Assembly: GCA_963664285.2 (NCBI GenBank)
Contig: CAXXNX010000040.1
Location: forward strand, 310,001-374,000
DNA length: 64,000 nucleotides
Reading direction: 5' to 3'
From: JAJCYL01 sp963664285
GTDB taxonomy: Bacteria > Bacteroidota > Bacteroidia > Cytophagales > Cyclobacteriaceae
The notes under the pieces were generated by a model. It did no database searches. It saw only the letters and a list, made by a program, of their open reading frames with translations, and was not told where the DNA came from. Positions 8,980-18,523 of the stretch are shown here, in pieces. How positions within the stretch are numbered: the stretch's first letter is position 1; every line of letters begins with the position of its first letter. Both the position numbers and the translations under genes were made by a program.

Positions 8980-10013
8980 TATCTGTAGATTCTGGCCTGA
9001 TTGAGGGCTCTTTGATACTTTCGGGCGTTTCTCATATGGTCTCTTAGGTTGGTAGCAAACTCATGATAGCCCGAAAAATCCTCTTTTGCACACAAATAAA
9101 TGAATTTATGCTCCTCAAAGTCGAGTACGGCATCGATATATTGTCCGCTGGGCATACGGATTGGTCCTGGCGGTAGACCCCTGTACATGTAAGTGTTGTA
9201 GAGGGATTCAATTTCTCTGTGCCTGTTCAAAACTCTTTTAATAGTGAAATCCCTGGCAGCAAAAATGAGCGTAGGATCAGCTTGAAGGGGTATTCCTCGC
9301 TTCAACCGGTTCACATATACTCCGGAAACACGCCTGGCTTCATCAATTTTGATAGTTTCACTTTGTACCATGCTGGCTAAAGTTGATACTTCGCCAGGAG
9401 TTAATCCCATACTATCTGCCCTGACAATCCGGCCTTCATTCCAGAAGCTGTAATATTCAACGTTCATGCGTTCTAGTAATTCCAATGGCTTTATTGCCCA
9501 ATAGACTTGATAGGTATTGGGCAGAAACATGCTGGTATAGTTGGTCGTGTCAAAACCATAGGATACCATAATGGAGGTGTCGTTGAGAACTTTCGTAAAA
9601 TCTTCTGACGTCATTTCTATGTTTTGAGTGATCTTCTCCGGAAGTTGTGACAATAACCTCATACTATTGAAGGTGATATTGGTTGGTGTTTGTTGTCCTG
9701 ATCGCAATAAGTTTATGGCGTCATTATTCGACATGTCGGCTTTGAGTGCATAAAGCCCTGGCTTCACCAGTTTATTATAATTCTTAAGCTTTGACAAAAA
9801 GCCAAACGATACCGGATCTCTCACGTAACCACCGTCATACAGCAACAATTGAACATCTCTAAATGATGATCCTGATGGAACGGCAAAAAGAGCATCGTCC
9901 TTATCCACCAGAATGTTGGGTGTACTGAACACCTGGTAGAAGTAGAAGACAAATGAACTCAGTAGCACGGAGAATACGATTACGAACGCAGCTAATATCT
10001 TTCTCTTGCCCAT
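8979..10013 (-). CDS. mltG: Endolytic murein transglycosylase MltG (YceG-like)
   Basis: MltG cleaves nascent glycan strands at the inner membrane and sets chain length. The start is placed at MGKRKILAAF because it gives a short basic N terminus and then one membrane helix (about residues 5-24). A LysM-like region follows. The YceG core includes the ASMVQSETI segment with the catalytic Glu, VYVNRLKRGIPLQADPT, and YNTYMYRGLPPGPI near the C terminus, all family hallmarks. The longer frame reaches 10049. The downstream thioesterase overlaps by one base. Confidence 0.92.
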   Translation of the reverse strand: MGKRKILAAFVIVFSVLLSSFVFYFYQVFSTPNILVDKDDALFAVPSGSSFRDVQLLLYDGGYVRDPVSFGFLSKLKNYNKLVKPGLYALKADMSNNDAINLLRSGQQTPTNITFNSMRLLSQLPEKITQNIEMTSEDFTKVLNDTSIMVSYGFDTTNYTSMFLPNTYQVYWAIKPLELLERMNVEYYSFWNEGRIVRADSMGLTPGEVSTLASMVQSETIKIDEARRVSGVYVNRLKRGIPLQADPTLIFAARDFTIKRVLNRHREIESLYNTYMYRGLPPGPIRMPSGQYIDAVLDFEEHKFIYLCAKEDFSGYHEFATNLRDHMRNARKYQRALNQARIYR

Positions 10014-10241
10014 TGGGCGGCAAAAATAACCAAAGCGTCTAACAATCATTAGTATAGGGAGTTAACTATACTAAAAGTGCCTCCTATTAATTGGGGCTTT
10101 CCATTAAGTCAAAACGATTTTTTTAAAAAGCACCAAAGAACAAAAATAAATTACAAACAAATTCAAAATATTAATGATCAATGATTGAGATTACGGTCAT
10201 TGAAATTTGTTTGCTTTTTGGTACTTGTCATTTGTTATTTG

Positions 10242-11317
10242 AGCTAAGTTCTAATTATAACAGCATTTTGTTTAAATAGCTCATACAGATGATAGGCTTG
10301 ATCCGTTAATAGCATAGTCAGAAACCATTGTTTCAAAGTTGTTTTACTCTCTCTTATTCGGTCAGCATAAGCATACCAATTCAGGTAGTTTTGCAAATAT
10401 TTGGAACTGACACCATTGAATGGGCGTAAGAATGTCCTAAGTTGAGTGTGAACATTGTTTACTTTTTGCAGATGGATTGTTTTATCATCTCTATCCACAT
10501 GATCTTTGGCCAATAGCGCTTTGTGCTTTATGGAGGGGTTGTCTTTGGCAAAAGCCTTATAAGAAGGGTGCTTATCTGTAATCAAGGTTGCACCGTAGGC
10601 CAACTTCCCATCCAATGCCTTTGAAATTTCTTCTTTGCTCAGCCGTTTTGATGCAACAGCTTTAAGGTACTTCTCCCCCTTGCGTTCAACCGCTGTTACT
10701 ACCTGGACAACTGTGACCTCTTCCTTTCCCATATTCCGTATGAAATCGTTTCCCCTCTTTCTTGCTGCCCTATCTAAATTTCGACTGCCCTTGTTGTTAA
10801 GTGCCAGTTCCAATTCATCACATTCTACTTCCGAGGATAACTGTTCGGGAACAAACTCATTTAGTGAACTCCAATATCTTATGCCGCCAGTCGAAGCTTG
10901 TCTGGATGCTTATTCCGATTTGTTTTGCTATCTTTTTTATCGGCATGCCCTGCTCCATGCAGCGCAGATAAGATTGCCATTTTGATTTAAGCTTGATGTC
11001 ATACAAAGGTGTCCCTGTTGTTTCACTGTACCATCTTTTACATTCATTGCACTGATACATCTGCACACCTTTTTGTCTGCCCCTCTTATATACCTTCTCG
11101 CTTGTGCAATTTGGACAGGGTTTCTTCTTTCTTTTCTCTGCTATTTGTTGTTGAGCGGCAATCAATACTTTGCCTTGTAATTCCTGCTCCTGGAGCAACT
11201 CATCCAACAATTCGGTTTGGGAACTTATCGGCAATTGTGCAAATAAATTTTTGATCTCTTGACTTGATATCATATAGCGAAGATAATAATAATTGCTGTG
11301 TTATTTAGAACTTAGCC
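10242..11317 (-). mobile_element. IS1595-type element, copy A
   Basis: This 1076-bp element is nearly identical to copies at 19270, 25082 and 45835. The 5' end (right side) reads GGCTAAGTTCTAAATAACAC and the 3' end AGCTAAGTTCTAATTATAAC, an imperfect terminal inverted repeat. The flanks GTTATTTG (10234-10241) and TTTATTTG (11318-11325) match at 7 of 8 bases, consistent with the 8-bp target duplication of this family. Confidence 0.88.
10244..11273 (-). pseudogene. IS1595-type transposase, frameshifted
   Basis: The same protein as in copies C and D is broken by one extra C near 10868 (ACTCCAATA instead of ACTCAATA). The N-terminal 138-residue part holds the zinc ribbon (CPNC and CNEC), and the other frame holds the DDE part. 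Single-base damage probably inactivates this copy. Confidence 0.88.
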
Positions 11318-11369
11318 TTTATTTGTTATAAATCTAGTTTTATAGAATGACTCTAATTAGATTACATAT

Positions 11370-11861
11370 ATGGCAACTCCGTCTCTAGAGTTAATTTCTG
11401 CGGTACGAAGAACAGCTAGAAAGCTTAAGCAAGGCGCTCCCTATCAATGGGGTAACATGGGAAGCTGCAATTGTGGAAATTTGGCTCAGGAACTGACGTC
11501 TTTCACAAAAGCGGAAATACACGAATTTGCCATGCAAAAGTTAGGGGACTGGAGTAACCAGATGGAGGATTACTGCCCTACCAGTGGTTATCCCATGGAT
11601 CATCTCATCACCAGTTTGATGGAGAAAGGCCTCACAGAAAGAGACTTGAAAAACCTTGAATGGCTCTCAGACCGACAGATCGTTGCCGAGATTGGTCGAG
11701 AGCTTCAAAGGAATAACCGGCAAGATGCAATTGACTACATGAAAACCTGGGCTCGCCTGATGGAGCATGAATTGATTGGGAACATCAATATCGGACAAGT
11801 TATATCATCCAACTCTGAAATAGTCCCCTGCAATATGGTTACTGAGTCATCGCTCTCCTAA
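11370..11861 (+). CDS. Conserved hypothetical protein with a CNCG motif
   Basis: This soluble 163-residue protein has no signal peptide and no membrane helix. Noticeable features are WGNMGSCNCGNLAQELT near residues 27-43, DYCPTSGYPMDHLI near 67-80 and a helical C-terminal half. I recall no named domain. The cysteines in CNCG and DYC might bind metal (inference). It starts about 50 bp past IS1595 copy A, so its natural promoter may have been displaced. Confidence 0.75.
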   Translation: MATPSLELISAVRRTARKLKQGAPYQWGNMGSCNCGNLAQELTSFTKAEIHEFAMQKLGDWSNQMEDYCPTSGYPMDHLITSLMEKGLTERDLKNLEWLSDRQIVAEIGRELQRNNRQDAIDYMKTWARLMEHELIGNINIGQVISSNSEIVPCNMVTESSLS

Positions 11862-12024
11862 TAATTATTAAGACATATGTTTATTTAAAGGATTAATTTG
11901 CTTTATCGAAGAAATGGACAATTCATCGAATTATCACTTTTGTAGTAAATTCAGGGGAGTAAGGGATTTATGTTTTGGAAATCGAAATAGGTGATCGACT
12001 CTATAATCAAAGGATAATAAAAGA

Positions 12025-12507
12025 TTAAAATGCACATGAAGTCTTTGGGTCGAGATTGATTAAATCTTCAGCAAAACCATCGGACATTTCAGTTTGAATA
12101 AAGCCATCGATCACTGAACCCCGATATGCTTTTCCACCATAACCTTCTGTGTTCATATGAGCCCTAATCCACACCACTTCGTCAGCTGATATCAGTACAG
12201 GTCCACCTGATCGCGTAAAAGGCTGTTCATTAACATGGCTATGAAGCAAGATGCGCCTGTAAATAAGTTCTCCCTCCAAAGAAATGACCTCCCAGCAATC
12301 TGCATATTGGTCGCAACCCCTATCTGGACTAGTGATGGTAACACTGAATTGGTAATTATTGGCGTCACCTTTTACCGAAACTGCGGTGACGTTAGCAAAC
12401 TGATCGGTTTGATTTTTTATTGTTTGATCATTAACTGATTCCTTACCATTACAGCCAAGCTCAACAAATATAACGGCCGATAATAATTGTAAATACTTGA
12501 TAATCAT
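12025..12507 (-). CDS. Putative lipoprotein of unknown function
   Basis: The 160-residue product starts with a hydrophobic leader ending in VELGC, a plausible lipobox, so it is probably anchored to the outer membrane facing the periplasm. The mature part has a compact beta-rich composition with paired cysteines (GCDQYADC). No family was recognised. It is transcribed away from mtaB, with about 100 bp between the two starts. Confidence 0.7.
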   Translation of the reverse strand: MIIKYLQLLSAVIFVELGCNGKESVNDQTIKNQTDQFANVTAVSVKGDANNYQFSVTITSPDRGCDQYADCWEVISLEGELIYRRILLHSHVNEQPFTRSGGPVLISADEVVWIRAHMNTEGYGGKAYRGSVIDGFIQTEMSDGFAEDLINLDPKTSCAF

Positions 12508-12586
12508 TCAATTGTGAGGGTTTGATCAAAATTAAGATACAAAAATAATAACTGATTTTATTGGGTTTATTTCTTGAATTAATATC

Positions 12587-12594
12587 TACATTTG
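12587..12594 (+). promoter_or_regulatory. Possible Bacteroidota -7 promoter element of mtaB
   Basis: TACATTTG matches the TAnnTTTG consensus of the main sigma factor in Bacteroidota and lies 10 bp upstream of the mtaB ATG. A TTG at 12561 could serve as the -33 part, though spacing is slightly long. Transcription would start almost at the ATG, giving a very short leader. Confidence 0.35.
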
Positions 12595-12604
12595 CACGCG
12601 TTTT

Positions 12605-13924
12605 ATGAAGCGGGTTGCATTTTACACATTGGGGTGTAAGCTAAACTTTTCTGAAACATCCACTATTTCAAGAATGTTTGAAGAGCGGGGCTATCAGAAA
12701 GTGGGTTTCACAGATTCTCCAGATATTTTCGTTATTAACACTTGTTCTGTCACGGATAATGCTGACAAGAAGTGTCGAAAAGTGGTGAAGGAGGCTAAAA
12801 CTATTACACCGGATTGTTATGTAGTTATCATAGGTTGCTATGCCCAGTTAAAACCTACCGAAATTGCAGAGATACCCGGAGTGGATGCGGTATTGGGTGC
12901 TGCGGAGAAATTTCGTCTTCTGAATTATTTGGACGGATTTGAAAAATCTGCTTGTACACAAGTTTTCGCATCTGATATTGACAGCGCAAACACATTCAAT
13001 CATTCGTATTCATTAAACGACAGAACCAGGTCTTTCCTTAAAGTTCAGGACGGTTGTAACTACGGTTGTGCCTTTTGCACCATACCATTGGCACGGGGTA
13101 AAAGTAGGAGTGATAGTGTGAAAAATATTATTTCTATTGCGCATGAAATAGCAGATACTGATGTGAAAGAAGTGGTGCTGACTGGAGTCAATATTGGTGA
13201 TTTTGGTATTCAAAATGGCAGGAGACAAGAGCGGTTTATTGACTTGATCAAAGCGCTCGATGAAGTGAAGGGGATAAGGAGATACCGAATTTCTTCTATT
13301 GAGCCTAATCTATTGTCACAGGAAATAATTGACTTTGTGGCCAAGTCAAAAAAGTTTGTGCCCCATTTTCATTTGCCCCTGCAATCCGGAAGTGATATGA
13401 TTTTGAGGTTGATGGATCGCAGATATAGAACATATCTCTATCGTCACCGCGTTGAATCTATTAAAAGTGCAATGCCAAACGCGTGTATTGGGGCGGATGT
13501 GATAGTTGGTTTTCCGGGGGAATCAGAAAGGGAATTTTTAAAAACTTATGATTTTTTGACCGAGATAGAAGTTTCATACCTGCACGTATTTACTTATTCC
13601 GAAAGGGCTAACACAAAAGCCATCAACATGGACGAAGCAGTATCTCCTAAAGAAAGAAGCAGGAGATCAAAAATGTTGAGAATTTTGTCAGAGAAGAAAA
13701 GAAGAAAATTTTATGAAGACAATGTTGGGAAAGAGGGGAATGTTTTGTTTGAGAAGGATATTCAGGATGGTATGATGCGTGGGTTTACAGAAAATTACAT
13801 CAGAATATCTGCCGCTTATGACCTATTAATGATAAACGAAATCAAGTCCGTAAAAATGAAAGGTATTAACTCCAAAGGTTTGATGGAGGTAGAGGAATTG
13901 GAATCAGCCTTAACAGATCTTTAA
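12605..13924 (+). CDS. mtaB: tRNA t6A37 methylthiotransferase MtaB
   Basis: This radical-SAM methylthiotransferase converts t6A37 of certain tRNAs to ms2t6A. The N-terminal UPF0004 domain opens with FYTLGCKLNFSET and has further cluster cysteines in NTCSVT and IIGCYAQ. The radical-SAM motif is QDGCNYGCAFCTIPLARG around residues 148-165. HFHLPLQSGSD and ADVIVGFPGE are standard family motifs, and a C-terminal TRAM-like part follows. The length of 439 residues is normal and the frame is intact. Confidence 0.95.
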   Translation: MKRVAFYTLGCKLNFSETSTISRMFEERGYQKVGFTDSPDIFVINTCSVTDNADKKCRKVVKEAKTITPDCYVVIIGCYAQLKPTEIAEIPGVDAVLGAAEKFRLLNYLDGFEKSACTQVFASDIDSANTFNHSYSLNDRTRSFLKVQDGCNYGCAFCTIPLARGKSRSDSVKNIISIAHEIADTDVKEVVLTGVNIGDFGIQNGRRQERFIDLIKALDEVKGIRRYRISSIEPNLLSQEIIDFVAKSKKFVPHFHLPLQSGSDMILRLMDRRYRTYLYRHRVESIKSAMPNACIGADVIVGFPGESEREFLKTYDFLTEIEVSYLHVFTYSERANTKAINMDEAVSPKERSRRSKMLRILSEKKRRKFYEDNVGKEGNVLFEKDIQDGMMRGFTENYIRISAAYDLLMINEIKSVKMKGINSKGLMEVEELESALTDL

Positions 13925-13976
13925 TGTAACATTTTGAGAAGGGCTTCTCACAAATTATTTAACCAGAGTATTAGCA

Positions 13977-14357
13977 ATGTCATTTGAGTTAAAATTATTT
14001 AGGGTGATTCTACCCGTAAAAGATATAGATAAGGCCGCCAAATTTTATTCATCAATTTTCGGTGTACCAGGCAAGCGAGTAAGTCAGGGGAGGCATTACT
14101 TTAATATGGGAGGTGTCATCCTGGCGTGCTTCGACCCGAAAGCAGATGGGGATGATTACGAATTGGGAGCAAATCCGGATCATATCTACATATCTATTGA
14201 CGATATAGAAGGTCTTCATGACAAAGTGAATTCCGCTGGTTGTGAATATATTTCAGAGATTATGGACGTTCCCTGGGGAGAAAAACTCTTTTATTTCAAT
14301 GACCCTTTCCATAACAAAATTGGTATTGTCAAGAAGGGCACTGAGTTTACCGGCTAA
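13977..14357 (+). CDS. VOC (glyoxalase/bleomycin-resistance fold) protein
   Basis: The 126-residue protein has the beta-alpha-beta-beta-beta pattern of the vicinal oxygen chelate fold: LFRVILPVKDIDKAAKFYSSIFG at the N terminus and WGEKLFYFNDPFHNKIGIVKKG at the C terminus. The substrate is unknown. It sits 52 bp downstream of mtaB and 36 bp before the threonine dehydratase pseudogene, possibly in one transcript. Confidence 0.85.
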   Translation: MSFELKLFRVILPVKDIDKAAKFYSSIFGVPGKRVSQGRHYFNMGGVILACFDPKADGDDYELGANPDHIYISIDDIEGLHDKVNSAGCEYISEIMDVPWGEKLFYFNDPFHNKIGIVKKGTEFTG

Positions 14358-15331
14358 AAATCAACGGTTAACAGCTATATCTTAGCCTTTGGATGTGGAA
14401 GGATAAGATAGAAAGCGCTTATAAGCTAATTGGGAAGGAGATACGACAAACTCCACTTGAATATTCTCATCCCCTTAGCCAGTTAACCGGAGTAGATGTT
14501 TTTCTCAAACTTGAAAACTACCAGTTATCTGGCTCTTTCAAGTTAAGAGGAGTGATGAATAAAATTCTTCACCTGTCCGACGATGAAATTAACGCAAGAT
14601 TGGTAGCATGCTCCACCGGTAATCATGGGGCTGCATTTGCACATGCTGTTGATAAATTCGGTTTTAATGGGCTCCTGTTTCTACCGGAGGATGTTTCTAA
14701 AGCTAAACTCCAGGCTTTAAAACACTATCGGGTAGATTTGGAATTCCATGGAAATGATTGCGTTCTGACGGAAGCCCACGCCAGGAGGTATGCCAATGAG
14801 CACAACCAAGTATTAGTACATCCCTATAATGATGAAAAAGTTATTTGTGGCCAGCTTCGGCACGATCGGTTATGAAATTATAGAGCAACTTAAATGTTTG
14901 CCGGATGCTGTGATTGCCCCTATTGGTGGCTGATGGCTGTGGATTGATAGCCGGACTTGGCACATATTTGAAATCGATAGGTGAGATTAAGATTGTGGGG
15001 TGCCAACCTGAGATGTGTGTAGTTTTTTGTTAATTCGGCAGTGATGTATCAGTCACTGAAGGCAGGTGAAATAATTAAATTGGAAAGTTTGCCTACGCTG
15101 TCTGACGCAACCGCGGGAGGAATAGAGGAGGACGCCATTACATTTAAGATGTGCCAGAAGGTTGTAGATGAAATTTGTTTAATATCGGAGGATCGTATTC
15201 GGAATGCAATCAAACTTTTGGTTGAAAACCACCAAATGATCGTTGAAGGAGCCGCCGCCATGACATTAGGTACATTATTGGAACATGTGGGAATTATTTA
15301 AAGGAAAACGGTTGTGTTGATATTGTCTGGT

Positions 15332-16125
15332 AAAAAACTGACGTCTGAACAGTTAAGAATGTGCTGAGATCAACTAATAAGTGCAATTGAAGGTGAAAAA
15401 GCTTTTAAGGGCTTTTTCATCCTTCAAAAGCCTGAGCAGTGCAATCTTTGGATTGCAAAATGTCAAAAAACTACACACATCTCAGTATTGATCAAAGGTA
15501 TCAAATTGAAGCATTATTGAAAACAGGAGCTACTCAAAAGGAGATTGCCTGTATCGTTCATTTTCACCCATCTACGATCTCACGTGAGCTTAAGGATGTG
15601 GGTTCAAGATAGGGGAGCTGGTGTCTATATCTTCGTCATCAAGAAAAGCCAAAAAGAGTGATTTTCACCAAACCCATGAAAGACTGGATAAACCGGCTCC
15701 AAGAAGATAGATGGAGTCCTGAATTGATCAGCCATCAGGGAAAGAAAACGAAAATGTCCACTTAGCCATGAATGGATTTACCAATGGTTGGGAATGTAAG
15801 CACACCAACCGCCAGGAGAACCAAGAATACAAACAACTATACACATATCTAAAACATGAAACAGAAAAGATTAGAGGTATTATCCCGAATAGGGTATCAA
15901 TTGAACAGCGACCCCAGATCATAACAAAAGGGAACGATTGGGAGATATAGAAGTCGATTTAATGATGGGTAAAAACCACAAAGGCTCTTTGTTGGTGATG
16001 ACAGACCGAGCAAGTCTTTTTACCAGAATCAGAAAGATGCACAGTAAAATGATCAAATGGCCGAAGCTATTGTGGAGGAACTCTCTCAGGATAAAAAAAC
16101 TGACGTCTGAACAGTTAAGAATGTG
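15332..16125 (+). repeat. 32-bp direct repeat flanking the IS30 relic
   Basis: Identical 32-bp stretches lie at 15332-15363 and 16094-16125 and encode the dehydratase segment KKLTSEQLRM. They bracket the IS30 relic. The length is far beyond the 2-3 bp usual for IS30, so a copying or repair event rather than ordinary transposition is likely. Confidence 0.8.
15362..16095 (+). mobile_element. IS30 relic, 3'-truncated and riddled with small deletions
   Basis: Aligned by eye with the intact copy at 7265, the relic keeps the left end and about two thirds of the transposase gene, then stops after the codons for EELSQDK. The rest of the gene and the right end are missing. At least a dozen deletions of 1 to 28 bases distinguish it from the intact copy, but only about one substitution (ACCACC to ACCGCC). 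No working transposase can be made. Confidence 0.9.
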
Positions 16126-16140
16126 TCTAATAAATAATTG

Positions 16141-16447
16141 ACCACGAATAAAAAGAAATCACCTCCCTGACAAGGGAGGCTGATTATTTATGAACCCAGA
16201 AATGCTAATTTTTAAACTTAATGAAGACCCAACGGCAAGTTCAAGCTATTTATTCCCAAAATATCGGACATTAAGTGTCATCTTTTTATAATTCAATTAT
16301 TTATACGAATAGTATTAGTATGGTGACCAAGTATCTGTTCTTTTTTAGACAAGTAGGGCTATTCCCTCGATTAGTGAATGATCTGGCCCGTTAAATACCA
16401 ACTAAAGGCAAGGGTAATTAATTATTTTAAGCCGAGTTATTTTAAGA
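16141..16447. other. Intergenic stretch with a small hairpin
   Basis: No coding sequence is supported. A 7-bp perfect inverted repeat, CCTCCCT/AGGGAGG at 16162-16179, follows the dehydratase stop; it lacks a T run, so terminator function is uncertain. The rest is AT-rich. Confidence 0.5.
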
Positions 16448-16732
16448 ATGATATATAGACTATTTTTTATCACCCTTTTTATGGTAATTCCTCTGTTTGC
16501 TCAAAGTCAAAAGGGCTATTACCGTTATCCTACTATACGAGTTCCGGATCGAACTACTTTTCAGTTAAAATCTTTAGTTGTAGATAATATGCCTAACGCT
16601 ACATTCAAAGGAGAGGATGCACAACTGGATGCTGCTATTGATCATTTATTAAGAAAAATCAATGAAGCTCCTGTGAAAGTACCACCGCATCCGCCTTATC
16701 CTGATAAGTCATTTGATTATAATCAGCATTAA
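16448..16732 (+). CDS. Small exported protein, unknown (possibly truncated)
   Basis: The product has 94 residues with a clear signal peptide (MIYRLFFITLFMVIPLFAQSQ). The mature part starts KGYYRYPTIRVPDRTTF and ends in a Pro/His-rich tail (VPPHPPYPDKSFDYNQH). The YYRYPTI start recalls the beginning of Tol-Pal/PD40-type periplasmic peptidases, so a truncated remnant is conceivable, but the evidence is thin. It stands alone before nfeD. Confidence 0.55.
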   Translation: MIYRLFFITLFMVIPLFAQSQKGYYRYPTIRVPDRTTFQLKSLVVDNMPNATFKGEDAQLDAAIDHLLRKINEAPVKVPPHPPYPDKSFDYNQH

Positions 16733-16983
16733 CCCGAATTTATTATTCGGGAGATTAATAGACACAAAGATATTAAGAGCAAAGACTTGATTAATCAAAG
16801 ATTGATTATCTACTATTTGACAGTTTAAGAAAATATGAGGCTAAAATTCAATCTATAATTATTCAAAATCTCAGTCTATCAATCTTTTATCTCATATCTT
16901 GTGTCTCCAAAAATGTCATTCCGATAGCTATTGGAAGACTTTTTGGCAAAAATATGCTACTTTGAATTTCTGTTATTACTAAT

Positions 16984-17457
16984 ATGGAATGGTTAATTGT
17001 TACAGGGTTGATCCTCTTTGGATTGGGATTAATGATCGTGGAATTAATTTTTATTCCTGGAACCACCTTTGTGGGTTTGATCGGAATTGCAATTTACTGC
17101 TATGGCATTTATCAGAGTTTTGAATCGTTCGGTTCGACGGTTGGTTGGGTTGTGCTTGTCTCCACCGGAGTTATCACTATAACTTTTACCGTTTACAGCC
17201 TTAAAACAAATGCCTGGCAACGTTTAGCCCTGAAAGATATAAATAAGGGCAAGGTGAATGAAGATCTCTTTGACCATTTAGAAGTTGGGCAAGAAGGTGT
17301 TACGGTTTCCTCTGTTAAACCCATTGGTAAAGCTGAATTTAACAACAAGCAATTAGAGGTGAGGTCAGAAGGGAATTATATAGAAGAAAATCAACCGGTA
17401 AGAGTGATAAAAATTGATAATAAACGCATATTTGTCGAACCAATAAAACATAATTAA
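16984..17457 (+). CDS. NfeD-like membrane protein
   Basis: The 157-residue protein has an N-terminal pair or trio of membrane helices (about residues 4-70) with GLGLMIVELIFIPGTTFVG, then a soluble C-terminal OB-fold region with GQEGVTVSSVKPIGKAEFNNKQLEVRSEG, typical of short NfeD proteins. NfeD partners membrane scaffold proteins of the flotillin type. It ends directly before floA with no gap, a classic nfeD-floA pair. Confidence 0.88.
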   Translation: MEWLIVTGLILFGLGLMIVELIFIPGTTFVGLIGIAIYCYGIYQSFESFGSTVGWVVLVSTGVITITFTVYSLKTNAWQRLALKDINKGKVNEDLFDHLEVGQEGVTVSSVKPIGKAEFNNKQLEVRSEGNYIEENQPVRVIKIDNKRIFVEPIKHN

Positions 17458-18480
17458 ATGGCAGGTATTTCATTAATCTTAATCATTTTCGCTGGAATAG
17501 TCGGCTTTTTCATTTTTCTCTACTTCGTGCCCATTAACCTGTGGATCACTGCTGTTTTCAGCGGTGTTCGGGTGGGTTTATTTGAATTGGTCTTCATGCG
17601 AATTAGGAAAGTGCCTCCTTCGACAATAGTAAATGCACTAATTACCGCTACAAAAGCAGGACTCACAAGAGGTGAGGAGGATGGAACAAGAAGCCCACTA
17701 CGCTCACAGGAGTTGGAAACACACTATTTAGCGGGAGGAAATGTTCCGCAGGTGATTCGGGCGTTGATCTCGGCAGACAAGGCTAATATTGATCTTACTT
17801 TTAAGCAAGCTACCGCCATTGATCTGGCAGGAAGGGACGTTTTTGAGGCGGTTCAAATATCAGTAAACCCCAAAGTAATCAACACTCCATCTGTGGCTGC
17901 TGTGGCTGCAGACGGAATCCAATTGATATCCAAAGCACGTGTTACTATCAGGGCAAATATTCAACAGCTGGTTGGCGGTGCAGGAGAAGAAACCATTTTG
18001 GCCAGGGTAGGTGAAGGTATTGTTACTTCGGTAGGTTCGTCTCCCACACATAAGGAAGTGCTGGAAAATCCGGATAAGATATCTAAACTAGTGTTAGGTC
18101 GAGGCCTTGATGCAGGGACAGCTTTCGAGATACTTTCAATAGATATTGCTGATATCGATGTTGGCATAAACATTGGGGCAAAATTACAAACAGATCAGGC
18201 GGCAGCCGATTTGAAAGTAGCCGAAGCTAAAGCGGAAGAAAGAAGGGCTATGGCTGTAGCTGAGGAGCAGGAAATGCTTGCTAAAGCGCAGGAAGCAAGA
18301 GCCAAAGTAATTGAGGCTGAAGCAGAAGTACCCAAAGCGATGGCAGAAGCTTTTAGAAGTGGTAATCTCGGTATTATGGATTATTATAGAATGCAAAATA
18401 TTGAAGCTGACACCGATATGAGAGATTCCATTGCAGGTGGAAAGGGGAAGAAAAGTGGGGGAGGATCCAAGAATGATTAG
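17458..18480 (+). CDS. floA: Flotillin-like protein FloA
   Basis: FloA forms ordered membrane microdomains. The 340-residue protein has an N-terminal hydrophobic hairpin (about residues 4-45), an SPFH-like core with VINTPSVAAVAADGIQLISKARVTIRANI and GRGLDAGTAFEILSIDIADIDVG, and a C-terminal coiled coil rich in Ala, Glu and Lys (KVAEAKAEERRAMAVAEEQEMLAKAQ). Length and order match the family. The downstream terminator has been invaded by IS1595 copies. Confidence 0.93.
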   Translation: MAGISLILIIFAGIVGFFIFLYFVPINLWITAVFSGVRVGLFELVFMRIRKVPPSTIVNALITATKAGLTRGEEDGTRSPLRSQELETHYLAGGNVPQVIRALISADKANIDLTFKQATAIDLAGRDVFEAVQISVNPKVINTPSVAAVAADGIQLISKARVTIRANIQQLVGGAGEETILARVGEGIVTSVGSSPTHKEVLENPDKISKLVLGRGLDAGTAFEILSIDIADIDVGINIGAKLQTDQAAADLKVAEAKAEERRAMAVAEEQEMLAKAQEARAKVIEAEAEVPKAMAEAFRSGNLGIMDYYRMQNIEADTDMRDSIAGGKGKKSGGGSKND

Positions 18481-18523
18481 CAAGAAGAAATAACTATGCA
18501 ATTTAAAAGAGGCTGTTAATTAG

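Larger units (their letters stand above)
14393..16140 (+). pseudogene. Threonine/serine dehydratase, broken by several small insertions and an IS30 relic
   Basis: The family is PLP fold type II. GSFKLRGVMNK near residue 48 carries the PLP lysine and STGNHGAAFA binds the substrate. After VICGQ the frame is lost, but the protein can be followed: GTIGYEIIEQL, PIGGCGLIAGLGTYL, GCQPEM, SAVMYQSLKAGEI, a long intact block at 15041-15301, then KENGCVDIVLSGKKLTSEQLRMCLINN. Apparent insertions of 4, 7 (tandem TGGCTGA/TGGCTGT), 19 and 2 bases and the IS30 relic with its 32-bp repeat separate these blocks. The conserved residues themselves look well kept, so the damage is recent. The ends at 14393 and 16140 are native. 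Confidence 0.85.

Noticed and set aside
13933..13949. Hairpin after mtaB as a terminator
   Set aside because: A 7-bp stem TGAGAAG/CTTCTCA without a T run, and the next gene follows closely; not convincing.
15332..16125. 32-bp repeats as part of a CRISPR array
   Set aside because: Only two units, 730 bp apart, lying in a coding gene and flanking an IS relic; no spacers and no cas genes in the window.
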